From: Yoonia sp.
Lineage (GTDB): Bacteria; Pseudomonadota; Alphaproteobacteria; Rhodobacterales; Rhodobacteraceae
DNA length: 64,000 nt
Direction: 5' to 3'
Assembly (NCBI RefSeq): GCF_017854565.1
Contig: NZ_JAFMHJ010000008.1
Location: 1-64,000 of the forward strand
Shown here: positions 48,403 to 58,528 of the stretch, piece by piece
How the letters are laid out: every line of letters starts with the position of its first letter
How positions within the stretch are numbered: position 1 is the first letter of the stretch
The notes under the pieces: model-generated
Database searches by the model: none
The model's input: the letters and a program-made list of their open reading frames with translations, nothing else
Told to the model about the DNA's origin: nothing
Translations under genes and position numbers: made by a program

Positions 48403-50217
48403 GTGACAATTTTGCGGATGGAACATCACATTAAATCTTGGGCCGAAGCGGCCCCCCGTCTGGTCGCTGTTGCTGCGGGGCGCGCACCGGCGGATATGGT
48501 TATTCGCGGTGGCGCGCTGGTCAACGTGCAGTCCCGCGAGGTGCTGGACGGCTGGCAGGTGGCGATTGCCGATGGCCGCTTTGCCTATGTCGGGCCGGAT
48601 GCCGGCCATTGCATCGGGCCTGACACGCAGGTGATCGAGGCCGATGGCCGCTATCTGATTCCCGGCCTGTGCGACGGGCACATGCATATCGAAAGCGGGA
48701 TGCTGACACCGGCTGAATTTGCCGCGGCAGTGATCCCGCACGGCACGACGACGATGTTCACCGACCCCCACGAGATTGCCAACGTGCTGGGCCTGCGCGG
48801 TGTGCGGATGATGCATGACGAGGCGCAGATGCAGCCGGTCAACATCTATACGCAGATGCCGTCCTGCGCGCCGTCCGCACCCGGACTGGAGACGACCGGA
48901 TTTGAGATTTCAGCCGATGATGTCGCCGAGGCGATGGGCTGGCCCGGAATCATCGGCTTGGGCGAGATGATGAATTTCCCCGGTGTGATCAATGGCGACC
49001 CACAGATGCTGGCCGAAATGGCGGCGACGATGAACGCGGGCAAGACGGTAGGCGGGCATTACGCCAGCCCCGATAAGGGCAATGCGTTTGCCGCCTATGT
49101 GGCCGGTGGCCCTGCGGATGATCACGAAGGCACCGCCGAAGCGGATGCGATTGCACGTGTCCGTTTGGGGATGAAGTCGATGATGCGGCTTGGGTCCGCA
49201 TGGTACGATGTCAAAAGCCAGATTACGGCCGTGACGGAACGCGGCCTTGATCCGCGCAACTTTATCCTGTGTACCGATGATTGCCATTCGGGGACGCTGG
49301 TTAACGACGGGCATATGAACCGGGTCGTGCGCCATGCGATTGACTGTGGCTGTGATCCGCTGATCGCGTTGCAGATGGCGACGATCAATACCGCAACGCA
49401 TTTCGGGCTGGAGCGCGAGCTGGGATCAATTGCGCCGGGGCGCCGGGCGGATGTGATCCTGACATCGGATCTGACGACCCTGCCGATTGAACATGTGATC
49501 GCGCGCGGGCAAACGGTGGCGGTGGATGGCACGATTACCGTGGCTTGCCCGCATTACGACTGGCCCGCCGATGCGCGCCAGACGGTACGGATGGGCAAGA
49601 CGCTGGGCGCTGCGGATTTTGGGATCGCGGCACCCCAAGGGGCGAACACCGTGACGGCCAAGGTGATTGGCGTTGTGGAAAATCAGGCCCCGACCGAGGC
49701 CCTGACAGCCGAGCTGCCTGTTGTGGATGGGCTGGTCGAGGGGCAAGGCGACACCTATCAGATTGCCTTGGTGGAACGGCACCGGGGCACGGGCGGCGTT
49801 GTAAACGGCTTTGTCTCGGGGTTTGGCTATACCGGGCGGATGGCAATGGCCTCGACCGTCGCGCATGACAGTCACCATATGATTGTCGTCGGCACCGATC
49901 GCGCGATGATGGCGCAGGCCGCGAACCGGCTCGGTGTGGTTGGCGGCGGCGTGACCGTGTGGAAAGACGGCGCAGAGCTGGCGCTGGTGGAACTGCCGAT
50001 TGCCGGGCTGATGTCGGATCGTCCTGCCGCCGAGGTGGCCGCGAAGGCCGACCAGATGGTCGCGGCGATGGCCGCCTGTGGTTGCACGCTGAACAATGCG
50101 TATATGCAACATTCGCTTTTGGCGCTTGTTGTCATCCCGGCGTTGCGGATTTCTGATCTGGGGCTGGTAGATGTCACGAAATTCGAAATAACGGAACTTT
50201 TTGAGGAACGCTCATGA
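48403..50217 (+). CDS. ade: Adenine deaminase
   Basis: YLIPGLCDGHMHIESGMLTPAEFAAAVIPHGTTTMFTDPHEIANVLG; GTG at 48403 or ATG at 48418. Confidence 0.95.
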   Translation: MTILRMEHHIKSWAEAAPRLVAVAAGRAPADMVIRGGALVNVQSREVLDGWQVAIADGRFAYVGPDAGHCIGPDTQVIEADGRYLIPGLCDGHMHIESGMLTPAEFAAAVIPHGTTTMFTDPHEIANVLGLRGVRMMHDEAQMQPVNIYTQMPSCAPSAPGLETTGFEISADDVAEAMGWPGIIGLGEMMNFPGVINGDPQMLAEMAATMNAGKTVGGHYASPDKGNAFAAYVAGGPADDHEGTAEADAIARVRLGMKSMMRLGSAWYDVKSQITAVTERGLDPRNFILCTDDCHSGTLVNDGHMNRVVRHAIDCGCDPLIALQMATINTATHFGLERELGSIAPGRRADVILTSDLTTLPIEHVIARGQTVAVDGTITVACPHYDWPADARQTVRMGKTLGAADFGIAAPQGANTVTAKVIGVVENQAPTEALTAELPVVDGLVEGQGDTYQIALVERHRGTGGVVNGFVSGFGYTGRMAMASTVAHDSHHMIVVGTDRAMMAQAANRLGVVGGGVTVWKDGAELALVELPIAGLMSDRPAAEVAAKADQMVAAMAACGCTLNNAYMQHSLLALVVIPALRISDLGLVDVTKFEITELFEERS

Positions 50218-51695
50218 ATGTCGAGCAGAAGATAATGATCAGGACACCCGATGTGCCCGCCGCCGAAGCCTTTAGCGATGCGGCCAAGGCCGTGGCGCGG
50301 CTACAGGAATTATACACCACCGCGATTGGGTTTCTCAGCGAACATTTCACCGCCGCCGTGGCGCATGGCCAGCCCGAAACGCGGGTGCGTGCGTATTACC
50401 CCGAAATTCGGCTGACCACGACAACCCATGCCAAGACGGACAGCCGATTGTCGTTTGGGCATGTGGCCGAACCGGGCGTTTATGCAACAACGGTGACGCG
50501 ACCTGATTTATTTGCCGCGTATCTTGAACAACAGATCGCTCTTTTGATCGCCAGCCATGGCGTCCCGGTGATCATTGGAACGTCCGACACTGTGATGCCC
50601 GTGCATTTCGCGGTGGCGAATGACCCGTCGGTCATGGTGCCGCAAGATGGGTCGATGGAATTCAATCTGCGCGATAATTTCGACGTTCCGGACCTTAGCA
50701 CGACGCATGATGACATCGTGAATGGTGCGGGGTTTGTCTATCCTGATGGCGCAAGGCCGCTTGCGCCGTTCACGGCGCAGCGGATAGACTATTCGCTTGC
50801 CCGGCTTTCGCACTATACCGCCACCGCGGCCGAGCATTTCCAGAACCATATCCTGTTCACGAACTACCAGTTCTATGTGGAAGAGTTCGAGGCCTATGCC
50901 CGTCACATGCTGGCCGATCCCGACAGCGGATATACCAGTTTTGTCAGCACCGGAAATGTCGAAATTACGCAGGCTGATGCGCCGCTGCCGTTGCCCGCCA
51001 AGCTGCCGCAGATGCCGACGTACCACCTGAAGCGCGCGGGCGGTGCGGGGATCACGTTGGTAAATATCGGCGTCGGCCCGTCAAACGCCAAGACCGCGAC
51101 GGATCACATCGCGGTGCTGCGCCCGCATGCGTGGCTGATGGTGGGGCATTGCGCGGGCCTGCGCAATTCGCAGCGTCTGGGGGATTTTGTGCTGGCGCAC
51201 GCATATCTGCGCGAAGATCACGTGCTGGACGATGATCTGCCGATCTGGGTGCCAATCCCGGCGCTGGCGGAAATTCAGATCGCGCTGGAAACAGCCGTGG
51301 CTGACGTGACCGAGCTTGAGGGGTACGAGCTGAAGCGGATCATGCGGACAGGAACGGTGGCCACGATCGACAACCGCAACTGGGAACTGCGCGAGCAGGC
51401 AGGCCCGGTGCAACGGCTGTCACAGTCGCGGGCCATCGCGCTGGACATGGAAAGCGCCACGATTGCCGCCAACGGTTTTCGGTTCCGGGTGCCTTATGGG
51501 ACATTGCTTTGTGTCAGTGACAAACCGCTGCACGGAGAGTTGAAATTGCCCGGAATGGCGTCTGAATTCTACAAAACACAGGTCGCCGCACACCTGATGA
51601 TCGGTATTCGCGCGATGGAGCGACTGCGCGAAATGCCACTGGAACGCATCCACAGTCGCAAATTGCGTAGCTTTGAAGAGACAGCTTTCCTGTAA
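50214..51695 (+). CDS. amn: AMP nucleosidase
   Basis: 493 aa; YYPEIRLTTTTHAKTDSRLSFGHVAEPGVYATTVTRPDLFAAYL; LRNSQRLGDFVLAHAYLREDHVLD. Confidence 0.94.
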   Translation: MNVEQKIMIRTPDVPAAEAFSDAAKAVARLQELYTTAIGFLSEHFTAAVAHGQPETRVRAYYPEIRLTTTTHAKTDSRLSFGHVAEPGVYATTVTRPDLFAAYLEQQIALLIASHGVPVIIGTSDTVMPVHFAVANDPSVMVPQDGSMEFNLRDNFDVPDLSTTHDDIVNGAGFVYPDGARPLAPFTAQRIDYSLARLSHYTATAAEHFQNHILFTNYQFYVEEFEAYARHMLADPDSGYTSFVSTGNVEITQADAPLPLPAKLPQMPTYHLKRAGGAGITLVNIGVGPSNAKTATDHIAVLRPHAWLMVGHCAGLRNSQRLGDFVLAHAYLREDHVLDDDLPIWVPIPALAEIQIALETAVADVTELEGYELKRIMRTGTVATIDNRNWELREQAGPVQRLSQSRAIALDMESATIAANGFRFRVPYGTLLCVSDKPLHGELKLPGMASEFYKTQVAAHLMIGIRAMERLREMPLERIHSRKLRSFEETAFL

Positions 51696-51828
51696 TGCGA
51701 TGAAGAACGCCCGAAATCATGCAGTTTTCCCTTGTAATGCGACACTAACAGTTGTGGTGTGCCACTACATACCGTTAAATATGCAGGTAGAGGCCCCATA
51801 GAGCGGGCGAACGAGGGAGACCAGAAAA

Positions 51829-52119
51829 ATGGCGACAAAACCAATGACGAAAGCGCAGCTTGTTGCTGCACTTGCCGAAGAAACAGGCATGGACAAAAAA
51901 GCAGCAGGGTCTGCTCTTGATGCCGTGACCGGTATCATCACCAAAGAAGTTGCAGGCGGCGGTGCCGTGACCCTTCCCGGTGTTGGCAAAATTTATTGCC
52001 GCGAGCGCCCAGAGCGCATGGTCCGCAACCCTGCAACGGGTGAGCAGATCAAGAAAGACGCCGACAAGGTTGTCAAAATGACAATCGCCAAGGCACTGAA
52101 AGACAGCGTCAACGGCTAA
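51829..52119 (+). CDS. hup: HU family DNA-binding protein
   Basis: MTKAQLVAALAEETGMDKKAAGSALDAVTGIITKEV...CRERPERMVRNPATGEQIKKDADKVVKMTIAKALKDSVNG. Confidence 0.96.
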   Translation: MATKPMTKAQLVAALAEETGMDKKAAGSALDAVTGIITKEVAGGGAVTLPGVGKIYCRERPERMVRNPATGEQIKKDADKVVKMTIAKALKDSVNG

Positions 52120-52155
52120 GCCATCGGGCCTTGTGCCGGATGCAGGATTAAGAAA

Positions 52156-52183
52156 GGGTCGCCCCAAACGGGCGGCCCTTTTT
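52156..52183 (+). terminator. Intrinsic terminator downstream of hup
   Basis: GGGTCGCC-CCAAAC-GGGCGGCCC followed by TTTTT. Confidence 0.8.
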
Positions 52184-52195
52184 GCGTGAGGCACT

Positions 52196-53056
52196 ATGGA
52201 TATCAAAGCAATCTTCATGGGGCTGGCCTTTGCCGCAATGTGGTCTTCGGCGTTCACGTCGGCGCGGGTCATCGTAGAATACGCGCCACCGCTGACGGCA
52301 TTGGCGCTGCGGTTTCTGATATCGGGGATATTGGGTGTCGTGATCGCATGGGCGCTGGGCCAATCGGCGCGGTTAAGCCGCCGACAATGGCTGGGCGTGC
52401 TGGTCTTTGGGGTCTGTCAGAACGCGCTGTATCTGGGTCTGAACTTTGTCGCGATGCAGACGGTTCAGGCGTCGCTGGCCGCGATTATCGCGTCGACGAT
52501 GCCACTGTTGGTGGCCCTTGCCGGCTGGGTCGTGCTTGGCACCAAAGTACGGCCACTGGGCATTGCCGGGCTGATCGCAGGCGTGATCGGTGTGACGCTG
52601 ATCATGGGGGCGCGGTTGCAGGGGGGCGTCGATCCGTTTGGTCTGATGCTGCTTGTGATCGGGGTTATCTCGCTTACGGCGGCGACGCTGGCGGTGCTGG
52701 GCGCATCATCGGGGGGCAATGTGCTGATGATTGTCGGGCTGCAAATGCTGGTGGGCAGTGCGCTGCTGTGGGGTCCGGCGCTTGCGTTTGAAACATTTGC
52801 AGTGACGTGGAACTGGCAGCTGGTGGTCGCGTTCATCTATACCACGCTGGTGCCGGGGTTGGCGGCGACGCTGGTGTGGTTCTTGTTGGTGGGTCGGATC
52901 GGGACGGTAAAGGCATCCACCTTTCACTTTCTCAATCCGTTCCTTGGTGTGGCGATTGCGGCTGTTGTTTTGGGGGAAACGATCGGCGTGCTGGATGTGA
53001 TCGGCGTCGCGATCATCGCAGGCGGCATTTTGGCTGTGCAGCTTTCAAAAACGTAA
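52196..53056 (+). CDS. EamA/DMT family transporter
   Basis: 286 aa, about 10 TM; LAFAAMWSSAFTSARVIVEYAPPLTALALRFLISG. Confidence 0.93.
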   Translation: MDIKAIFMGLAFAAMWSSAFTSARVIVEYAPPLTALALRFLISGILGVVIAWALGQSARLSRRQWLGVLVFGVCQNALYLGLNFVAMQTVQASLAAIIASTMPLLVALAGWVVLGTKVRPLGIAGLIAGVIGVTLIMGARLQGGVDPFGLMLLVIGVISLTAATLAVLGASSGGNVLMIVGLQMLVGSALLWGPALAFETFAVTWNWQLVVAFIYTTLVPGLAATLVWFLLVGRIGTVKASTFHFLNPFLGVAIAAVVLGETIGVLDVIGVAIIAGGILAVQLSKT

Positions 53057-53077
53057 GGTGGATTGAAATCCACCCTA
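53054..53077. repeat. Palindrome between convergent stop codons, copy 1
   Basis: TAAGGTGGATTGAAATCCACCCTA; stem GGTGGAT/ATCCACC, loop TGAA. Confidence 0.75.
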
Positions 53078-54178
53078 CCCGATGGACCCACGCACGCCGC
53101 CTGTCTGGCCACGATCCAGCAACAGATGATCCAAAATCACGCAGGCCATCATCGCCTCGCCCACAGGGACAGCGCGAATGCCGACGCAGGGGTCATGGCG
53201 ACCTTTGGTAATCACCTCGATCGGGGTGCCGTCCATGCGGATGGATTTGCGCGGCGACAGGATCGACGATGTCGGCTTTACGGCAAAGCGCACCACGATG
53301 TCCTGACCGGTGCTGATCCCGCCGAGGATTCCACCCGCGTGGTTGGATGAATACTCCGGCCCATTCGGCCCCATGAAAATCTCGTCCGCGTTATCGCGTC
53401 CGGTCAGGGCGGCCGCCGCCATGCCTTCGCCGATTTCAACACCTTTCACGGCGTTGATCGACATCATCGCGGCGGATAGATCGGTGTCTAACTTGGCATA
53501 GACGGGGGCGCCGATCCCGGCGGGCACGCCACGCGCGACCACCTCGATGATGGCCCCGACGGAATTGTGGTCATCCTTGCGCAGCCATTGCAGATATTCT
53601 TCCCATTCACCTGCAGCCTGCGCGTCGGGGCAAAAAAAGTCGTTCTGGTCGATCTGGTCCCAATCCATCCGGTCACGGTCAATCTGCTTCGTGCCCATCT
53701 GGGTCATATAGCCTTTGATCTGCACACCGGGGGCAATCGCGTTGATCGCCTCGCGCGCGACACCACCGGCGGCCACCCGAGATGCCGTTTCACGCGCCGA
53801 CGACCGGCCGCCGCCACGATAATCGCGGATACCATATTTTTGGTGATAGGTGATATCGGCGTGACCAGGACGGAAAGTATTGGCGATATCGCCATAATCC
53901 TTTGACCGCTGGTCGGTATTGCGGATCATCAGTTGAATCGGGGTGCCGGTCGTTTGCCCGTCAAACACGCCCGACAGAATTTCGACTTCATCCGCTTCTT
54001 GACGCTGCGTCGTGTTCTTGTTCAGGCCGGGGCGACGTTTATTCAGCCACTGCTGGATCATCGCCACGTCAAGCGGGATACCCGGCGGGCAGCCATCGAC
54101 GGTGGCCCCCAGGGCGGGTCCGTGGCTTTCGCCCCAGGTGGTGAACCGGAACAGGTGACCGAAGCTGTTGATCGACAT
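53075..54178 (-). CDS. aroC: Chorismate synthase
   Basis: [51 protein letters not shown]. Confidence 0.98.
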   Translation of the reverse strand: MSINSFGHLFRFTTWGESHGPALGATVDGCPPGIPLDVAMIQQWLNKRRPGLNKNTTQRQEADEVEILSGVFDGQTTGTPIQLMIRNTDQRSKDYGDIANTFRPGHADITYHQKYGIRDYRGGGRSSARETASRVAAGGVAREAINAIAPGVQIKGYMTQMGTKQIDRDRMDWDQIDQNDFFCPDAQAAGEWEEYLQWLRKDDHNSVGAIIEVVARGVPAGIGAPVYAKLDTDLSAAMMSINAVKGVEIGEGMAAAALTGRDNADEIFMGPNGPEYSSNHAGGILGGISTGQDIVVRFAVKPTSSILSPRKSIRMDGTPIEVITKGRHDPCVGIRAVPVGEAMMACVILDHLLLDRGQTGGVRGSIG

Positions 54179-54271
54179 GAGTATCCCCTTTGCATGCAGG
54201 GTCTAGCCCCCGCGACAATCAGGCTCAAGAGGTTTCCCTTGTCACTGCGCGCAATCCACCCTAGCTAAGAT

Positions 54272-54354
54272 GTACCTCGGGGGGCCTTTATTGGCTGAGA
54301 TGCGCAAGCGGACCCGTTGAACCTGAACCGGTTAAGACCGGCGGAGGGAAGGTA
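54272..54354 (+). ncRNA. TPP (THI-box) riboswitch
   Basis: CTCGGGGGGCCTTTATTGGCTGAGATGCGCAAGCGGACCCGTTGAACCTGAACCGGTTAAGACCGGCGGAGGGAAGGT; conserved CTGAGA and ACCYGTTGAACCTGAACCGGTTAATACCGGCG-type core; upstream of thiB. Confidence 0.96.
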
Positions 54355-54403
54355 TGGCCATCGCGCTATCCCCCCAATCCGCCCGTCGCATTTGGAGGAT
54401 AAG

Positions 54404-55393
54404 ATGCATAACCCACTCTTTCTGCCAGCTGTCGCGGGACTTGCCCTTTGTGCCACAGGCGCATTGGCCGAGACCCCGGTGCTGCAAGTACTGACCTATG
54501 ATAGCTTTACCAGCGAATGGGGACCCGGCCCCGCCGTCGAGGCCGCGTTTGAAGCGGTTTGCGCCTGTGACCTGCAGTTTGTGGGTGCCGGCGACGGTGC
54601 CGCGCTGTTGGCGCGCCTGCAACTGGAAGGGCCAAGCACCGACGCGGATATCGTGCTGGGACTTGATACCAATCTGACGCACGCTGCCCGCGCGACCGGC
54701 CTGTTTGCACCGCATGATGTGGATGCAACCCTTGATCTGCCCGTCGCGTGGACCGACACCACGTTTCTGCCGTTTGACTGGGGTTACTTTGCCTTTGTCG
54801 GGAATGTCGGGGCGGCGGCGCCGACATCATTGCAGGCGCTGGCAGCGAGCGATGTGAAAATCGTTATTCAGGACCCCCGGTCGTCTACCCCCGGTCTGGG
54901 CCTGCTGATGTGGGTCAAAGCCGCGTATGGCGATGCTGCGGCATCGGTTTGGGCCGATCTGGCCGACAATATTGTCACCGTCACGCCCGGCTGGTCCGAG
55001 GCATATGGCCTGTTCTTGGATGGCGAAGCCGATGCGGTGCTGTCTTATACCACATCGCCCGCCTACCATCTGATCGCCGAAGAAGACGCCAGTAAGGTCG
55101 CGTGGGGCTTCGACGAAGGCCACTATATGCAGGTCGAGGTTGCCGGAAAGCTGGCAGGCACCGACCAGCCCGCACTGGCCGATCAGTTCATGGCGTTCAT
55201 GGTGTCGGACGCGTTCCAAGGCGTGATCCCCACGACCAACTGGATGTATCCGGCGGCCACGCCAAGCGCAGGTCTGCCCGATGGGTTTGACACGCTGCTG
55301 ACCCCGCAAAAAGCATTGTTGTTTTCACCACAGGATGCGGCGGCCGTCCGCGATGTGGCGGTTGACGAATGGCGCGCGGCGCTTTCGCAGTAA
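54404..55393 (+). CDS. thiB: Thiamine ABC transporter substrate-binding protein
   Basis: Signal peptide; PVLQVLTYDSFTSEWGPGPAVEAAFEAVCACDLQFVGAGDGAALLARLQLEG. Confidence 0.94.
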   Translation: MHNPLFLPAVAGLALCATGALAETPVLQVLTYDSFTSEWGPGPAVEAAFEAVCACDLQFVGAGDGAALLARLQLEGPSTDADIVLGLDTNLTHAARATGLFAPHDVDATLDLPVAWTDTTFLPFDWGYFAFVGNVGAAAPTSLQALAASDVKIVIQDPRSSTPGLGLLMWVKAAYGDAAASVWADLADNIVTVTPGWSEAYGLFLDGEADAVLSYTTSPAYHLIAEEDASKVAWGFDEGHYMQVEVAGKLAGTDQPALADQFMAFMVSDAFQGVIPTTNWMYPAATPSAGLPDGFDTLLTPQKALLFSPQDAAAVRDVAVDEWRAALSQ

Positions 55394-56898
55394 CCCCGCG
55401 CTGGCCCGGCGCCCTGACTGGGGCGCTGGTGCTTGTGCTGACGCTGGGCACATTGGCCGCTGTGGCACTGCGCGCGCAGTGGGACGGCGGCCTTTCCACA
55501 GCGGATTGGGCCGCGATCCGATTCACCGTGTTGCAGGCCGTGGTTTCCGCCGGTCTGAGCGTCCTTCTTGCCATTCCGGTCTCCCGCGCACTGGCGCGGC
55601 GGCGTTTTGCCGGGCGGCAGGTACTGATCACGCTTCTCGGCGCGCCGTTCCTGCTGCCGGTGATTGTGGCCGTGCTGGGCCTGCTGTCGGTCTTTGGGCG
55701 CGGCGGCATCTTGAATGCGGGCCTTGGCGCGCTGGGGTTCGCGCCGCTGTCGGTCTATGGATTTCACGGCGTTGTTCTGGCCCATGTGTTTTTCAACCTG
55801 CCGCTTGCCACGCGCCTGATCTTGCAGGGCTGGCTGGCCATCCCCGCCGAACGGTTCAGGCTGGCGGCCACGCTGAATGCGCCCGTTGGCCGTTTGTTGG
55901 AATGGCCGATGCTGCGGGCCGTTGGGCCGGGTGTGTTTCTGGTCGTGTTTCTGATTTGCCTGACCAGCTTTGCTGTGGCGCTGACCTTGGGCGGCGGGCC
56001 AAGGGCCACTACGGTCGAGCTGGCGATCTATCAGGCGCTGCGGTTTGATTTTGATCTGGGGCGCGCGGCGCTGCTTGCCTGCGTGCAATTTTCGCTGTGT
56101 GCGGGGGCTGCCGTTGTCGTCTGGCGGATAACCGGACAAGACGCGATGGGCGCCGGGTTTGACCGCGTCGTGCAGCGCTGGGACCGGGGCCGGGCGATCG
56201 TGGATGGGCTGGCGATTGGGCTGGCTGCCATATTTTTGCTGGTGCCGTTGGGGATGATCGTGCTGCGCGGGCTACCGGGGCTTGGGGATTTGCCGGCAAG
56301 TGTCTGGATTGCCGCAGGACGGTCCATTGTGGTCGCCACCATTTCGGCCACGCTGTGTGTCAGTATGGCGCTGTCGTTGGCCCTGTGGGGCGGACGCGCG
56401 GTTGCGGTGATCGGCGTACTGCCGTTGGCGGCGTCCGGTTTGGTGGTCGGGACCGGTGCGTTCTTGATCGTTTATCCATTTGTGAACCCGGCCCGGTTGG
56501 CGTTGCCGATGACGGCGCTGGTCAATGCCACGTTGGCGCTGCCTTTTGTATTGCGGTCCGTGGCGCCAGCCGTCGCCGGGATACAGACGGATTTTGGACG
56601 TTTGGGGGCGGCATTGGGCCTGCGCGGCTGGGCATGGTTGCGCATTGCGGTCTTGCCACGGATCGCACGACCGTTGGGATTTGGCGCGGGTTTGGCCGCC
56701 GCGTTATCCATGGGCGATCTGGGCGTGATTGCGCTGTTTGCCGGTGATGCGCAGGAAACGCTGCCGCTGGCCATGTACCGCCTGATGGGCGCCTACCGGA
56801 TGGAAAGCGCGGCGGCGGCGGGGTTGCTTTTGCTGGCACTCAGCCTGTTGATGTTCTGGATTTGCGACAGAGGGGGGCGGGTCGATGCTGACATGTGA
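55369..56898 (+). CDS. thiP: Thiamine ABC transporter permease
   Basis: 509 aa, about 12 TM, duplicated binding-protein-dependent permease domain; between thiB and thiQ. Confidence 0.93.
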   Translation: MARGAFAVTPRWPGALTGALVLVLTLGTLAAVALRAQWDGGLSTADWAAIRFTVLQAVVSAGLSVLLAIPVSRALARRRFAGRQVLITLLGAPFLLPVIVAVLGLLSVFGRGGILNAGLGALGFAPLSVYGFHGVVLAHVFFNLPLATRLILQGWLAIPAERFRLAATLNAPVGRLLEWPMLRAVGPGVFLVVFLICLTSFAVALTLGGGPRATTVELAIYQALRFDFDLGRAALLACVQFSLCAGAAVVVWRITGQDAMGAGFDRVVQRWDRGRAIVDGLAIGLAAIFLLVPLGMIVLRGLPGLGDLPASVWIAAGRSIVVATISATLCVSMALSLALWGGRAVAVIGVLPLAASGLVVGTGAFLIVYPFVNPARLALPMTALVNATLALPFVLRSVAPAVAGIQTDFGRLGAALGLRGWAWLRIAVLPRIARPLGFGAGLAAALSMGDLGVIALFAGDAQETLPLAMYRLMGAYRMESAAAAGLLLLALSLLMFWICDRGGRVDADM

Positions 56899-57589
56899 TG
56901 GGCTGCGACTGGCGCAGGATGATTTTGCGCTGCGCGCTGATCTTCGGTTGCCCAAGGGGCGCGTGACGGCCCTGATTGGTCCATCTGGTGCTGGCAAATC
57001 AACTCTCTTGTCCGCGCTTGCGGGGTTTCTGGCCCCCGTTGCTGGTCACATCGCATGGGATGGCGTAGATTTGACGGACCTGTCACCCGGTGCGCGCCCG
57101 ATCAGTATCTTGTTTCAGGACAATAACCTTTTTCCCCATTTGACGGTTGCCCAGAACGTCGGCCTTGCGTTGCGGCCCACATTGCGCCTGTCCAACACCG
57201 AGAAGGCGCAGGTTGCTGCGGTATTGGATGCCGTCGGTTTGACCGGGCTTGGCGGGCGCAAACCCGGTGCCCTGTCAGGGGGTCAGCAAAGCCGGGCTGC
57301 GCTGGCGCGTGTGCTGCTTGGTGATCGGCCCGTGGTTCTTTTGGATGAACCCTTTGCTGCGCTGGGGCCGGGCCTGAAGGCCGAGATGCTGGATCTGGTG
57401 CGTCTCAAGCTTGCAGGACCCGAGCGGCTTGTCGTGATGGTGACGCATGATCCAGATGACGCAAAGCGAATCGCGGATGACGTCGTGGTCGTGGCGGATG
57501 GGCATGCAGCCGCGCCTGTGGCGACCGCCGCACTGTTTGATCATCCACCGCAGGCACTGGCCGATTATCTGGGCAAGAGGGTGGGTTGA
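56885..57589 (+). CDS. thiQ: Thiamine ABC transporter ATP-binding protein
   Basis: ALIGPSGAGKSTLLSALAGF; LSGGQQSRAALARVLL; VVLLDEPFAAL. Confidence 0.94.
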   Translation: MLTCDGLRLAQDDFALRADLRLPKGRVTALIGPSGAGKSTLLSALAGFLAPVAGHIAWDGVDLTDLSPGARPISILFQDNNLFPHLTVAQNVGLALRPTLRLSNTEKAQVAAVLDAVGLTGLGGRKPGALSGGQQSRAALARVLLGDRPVVLLDEPFAALGPGLKAEMLDLVRLKLAGPERLVVMVTHDPDDAKRIADDVVVVADGHAAAPVATAALFDHPPQALADYLGKRVG

Positions 57590-57599
57590 AACCCACCTT
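57578..57599. repeat. Palindrome overlapping thiQ stop, copy 2
   Basis: GGGTGGGTTGAAACCCACCTTAC; stem GGTGGGT/ACCCACC, same TGAA loop as copy 1. Confidence 0.75.
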
Positions 57600-57609
57600 A
57601 CGCCACGCA

Positions 57610-57635
57610 AAAGGCCCGCCAAACGGGCGGGCCTT
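57610..57635. terminator. Bidirectional terminator between thiQ and petC
   Basis: AAAGGCCCGCC-AAAC-GGGCGGGCCTTT. Confidence 0.8.
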
Positions 57636-57656
57636 TGTGTTATCTTGCAAAGCGGA

Positions 57657-58514
57657 TCAGTGCTTTTTCTTATGGGGCGCCCAGATCCGTTTGTTGGTCA
57701 GATACAGCAGCACGGACAAGAGCGTCAGGAAGATGACACCCGTCAGGCCAGCCTGCTTGCGGGCCATCATCTTGGGTTCTGCAGTCCACATCAGGAAGGC
57801 TGAAACATCCTGTGAGACATGGTCCAGCTCTGTTGAATGGCCATCGGCATATTCAACGTCGTCGCCATACAGCGGCTGCGGCATGCCGATCCAGCTGCCG
57901 GGTACCATGCGGTGACCGTGTTCATCAATGCAGCTTTCGGGAAAGCCCCCCGGCGCGAAGGCCACGTTATAATAGCCGTCCATCGGCTCGCCCTCGAGCG
58001 CGCATTCGGGTTCTTCGGCGTAGCCGGCAAGCAGGGACGCGATGTATTCCGCGCCGCCCATGCCGTTCACGAATTGGCTGATCCCCGTACCGGCAGGCCC
58101 GTGAAAGCCAGCGCGCGCCTTGGCCATCAGCGACAGGTCAGGCGCGTTGGACAATGCAGAGCCGGGGAATTTATCAGCCGGCGTGGCCGTGCGGAAGTCA
58201 CCCTCGCCACCAAGCAGGCTTTGGTCGAACACTTCGTAAAATTCAGCGTAGGCACGCATCTGATCTTCGGGCAACGCGGGGCCGCCTTCTTGATGCAGGG
58301 TGCGGAATGCGACCAATTCCAGCCCGTGACATGACGCGCAAATCTCGGTGTAGACTTGCAGGCCACGCTGAAGCTGCATCTGGTCGAAGCTGCCGAACGG
58401 CCCTTCGAATGAGAATGCAAAATCCTCGATCTCTGTTTCAATTTCGGCCGCCGATACCTGCACAGCGGTCATGGCAAGCACTGCGGCGGCGGTGAATGTG
58501 AGTTTGCGGAACAT
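57657..58514 (-). CDS. petC: Cytochrome c1
   Basis: Signal peptide; heme motif [16 protein letters not shown]-terminal TM anchor. Confidence 0.95.
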   Translation of the reverse strand: MFRKLTFTAAAVLAMTAVQVSAAEIETEIEDFAFSFEGPFGSFDQMQLQRGLQVYTEICASCHGLELVAFRTLHQEGGPALPEDQMRAYAEFYEVFDQSLLGGEGDFRTATPADKFPGSALSNAPDLSLMAKARAGFHGPAGTGISQFVNGMGGAEYIASLLAGYAEEPECALEGEPMDGYYNVAFAPGGFPESCIDEHGHRMVPGSWIGMPQPLYGDDVEYADGHSTELDHVSQDVSAFLMWTAEPKMMARKQAGLTGVIFLTLLSVLLYLTNKRIWAPHKKKH

Positions 58515-58528
58515 GGCTTTGTCCTTTC

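Noticed and set aside
51733-51751. TGT-AATGCGACACTA-ACA upstream of hup as a PpsR box
   Set aside because: TGT-N12-ACA is expected by chance roughly once per 4 kb; this is a single copy upstream of an HU housekeeping gene with no second box.
54250-54263. CAATCCACCCTAGC upstream of the riboswitch as a third copy of the convergent-end palindrome
   Set aside because: Only one arm (ATCCACC) is present; no matching GGTGGAT arm nearby.
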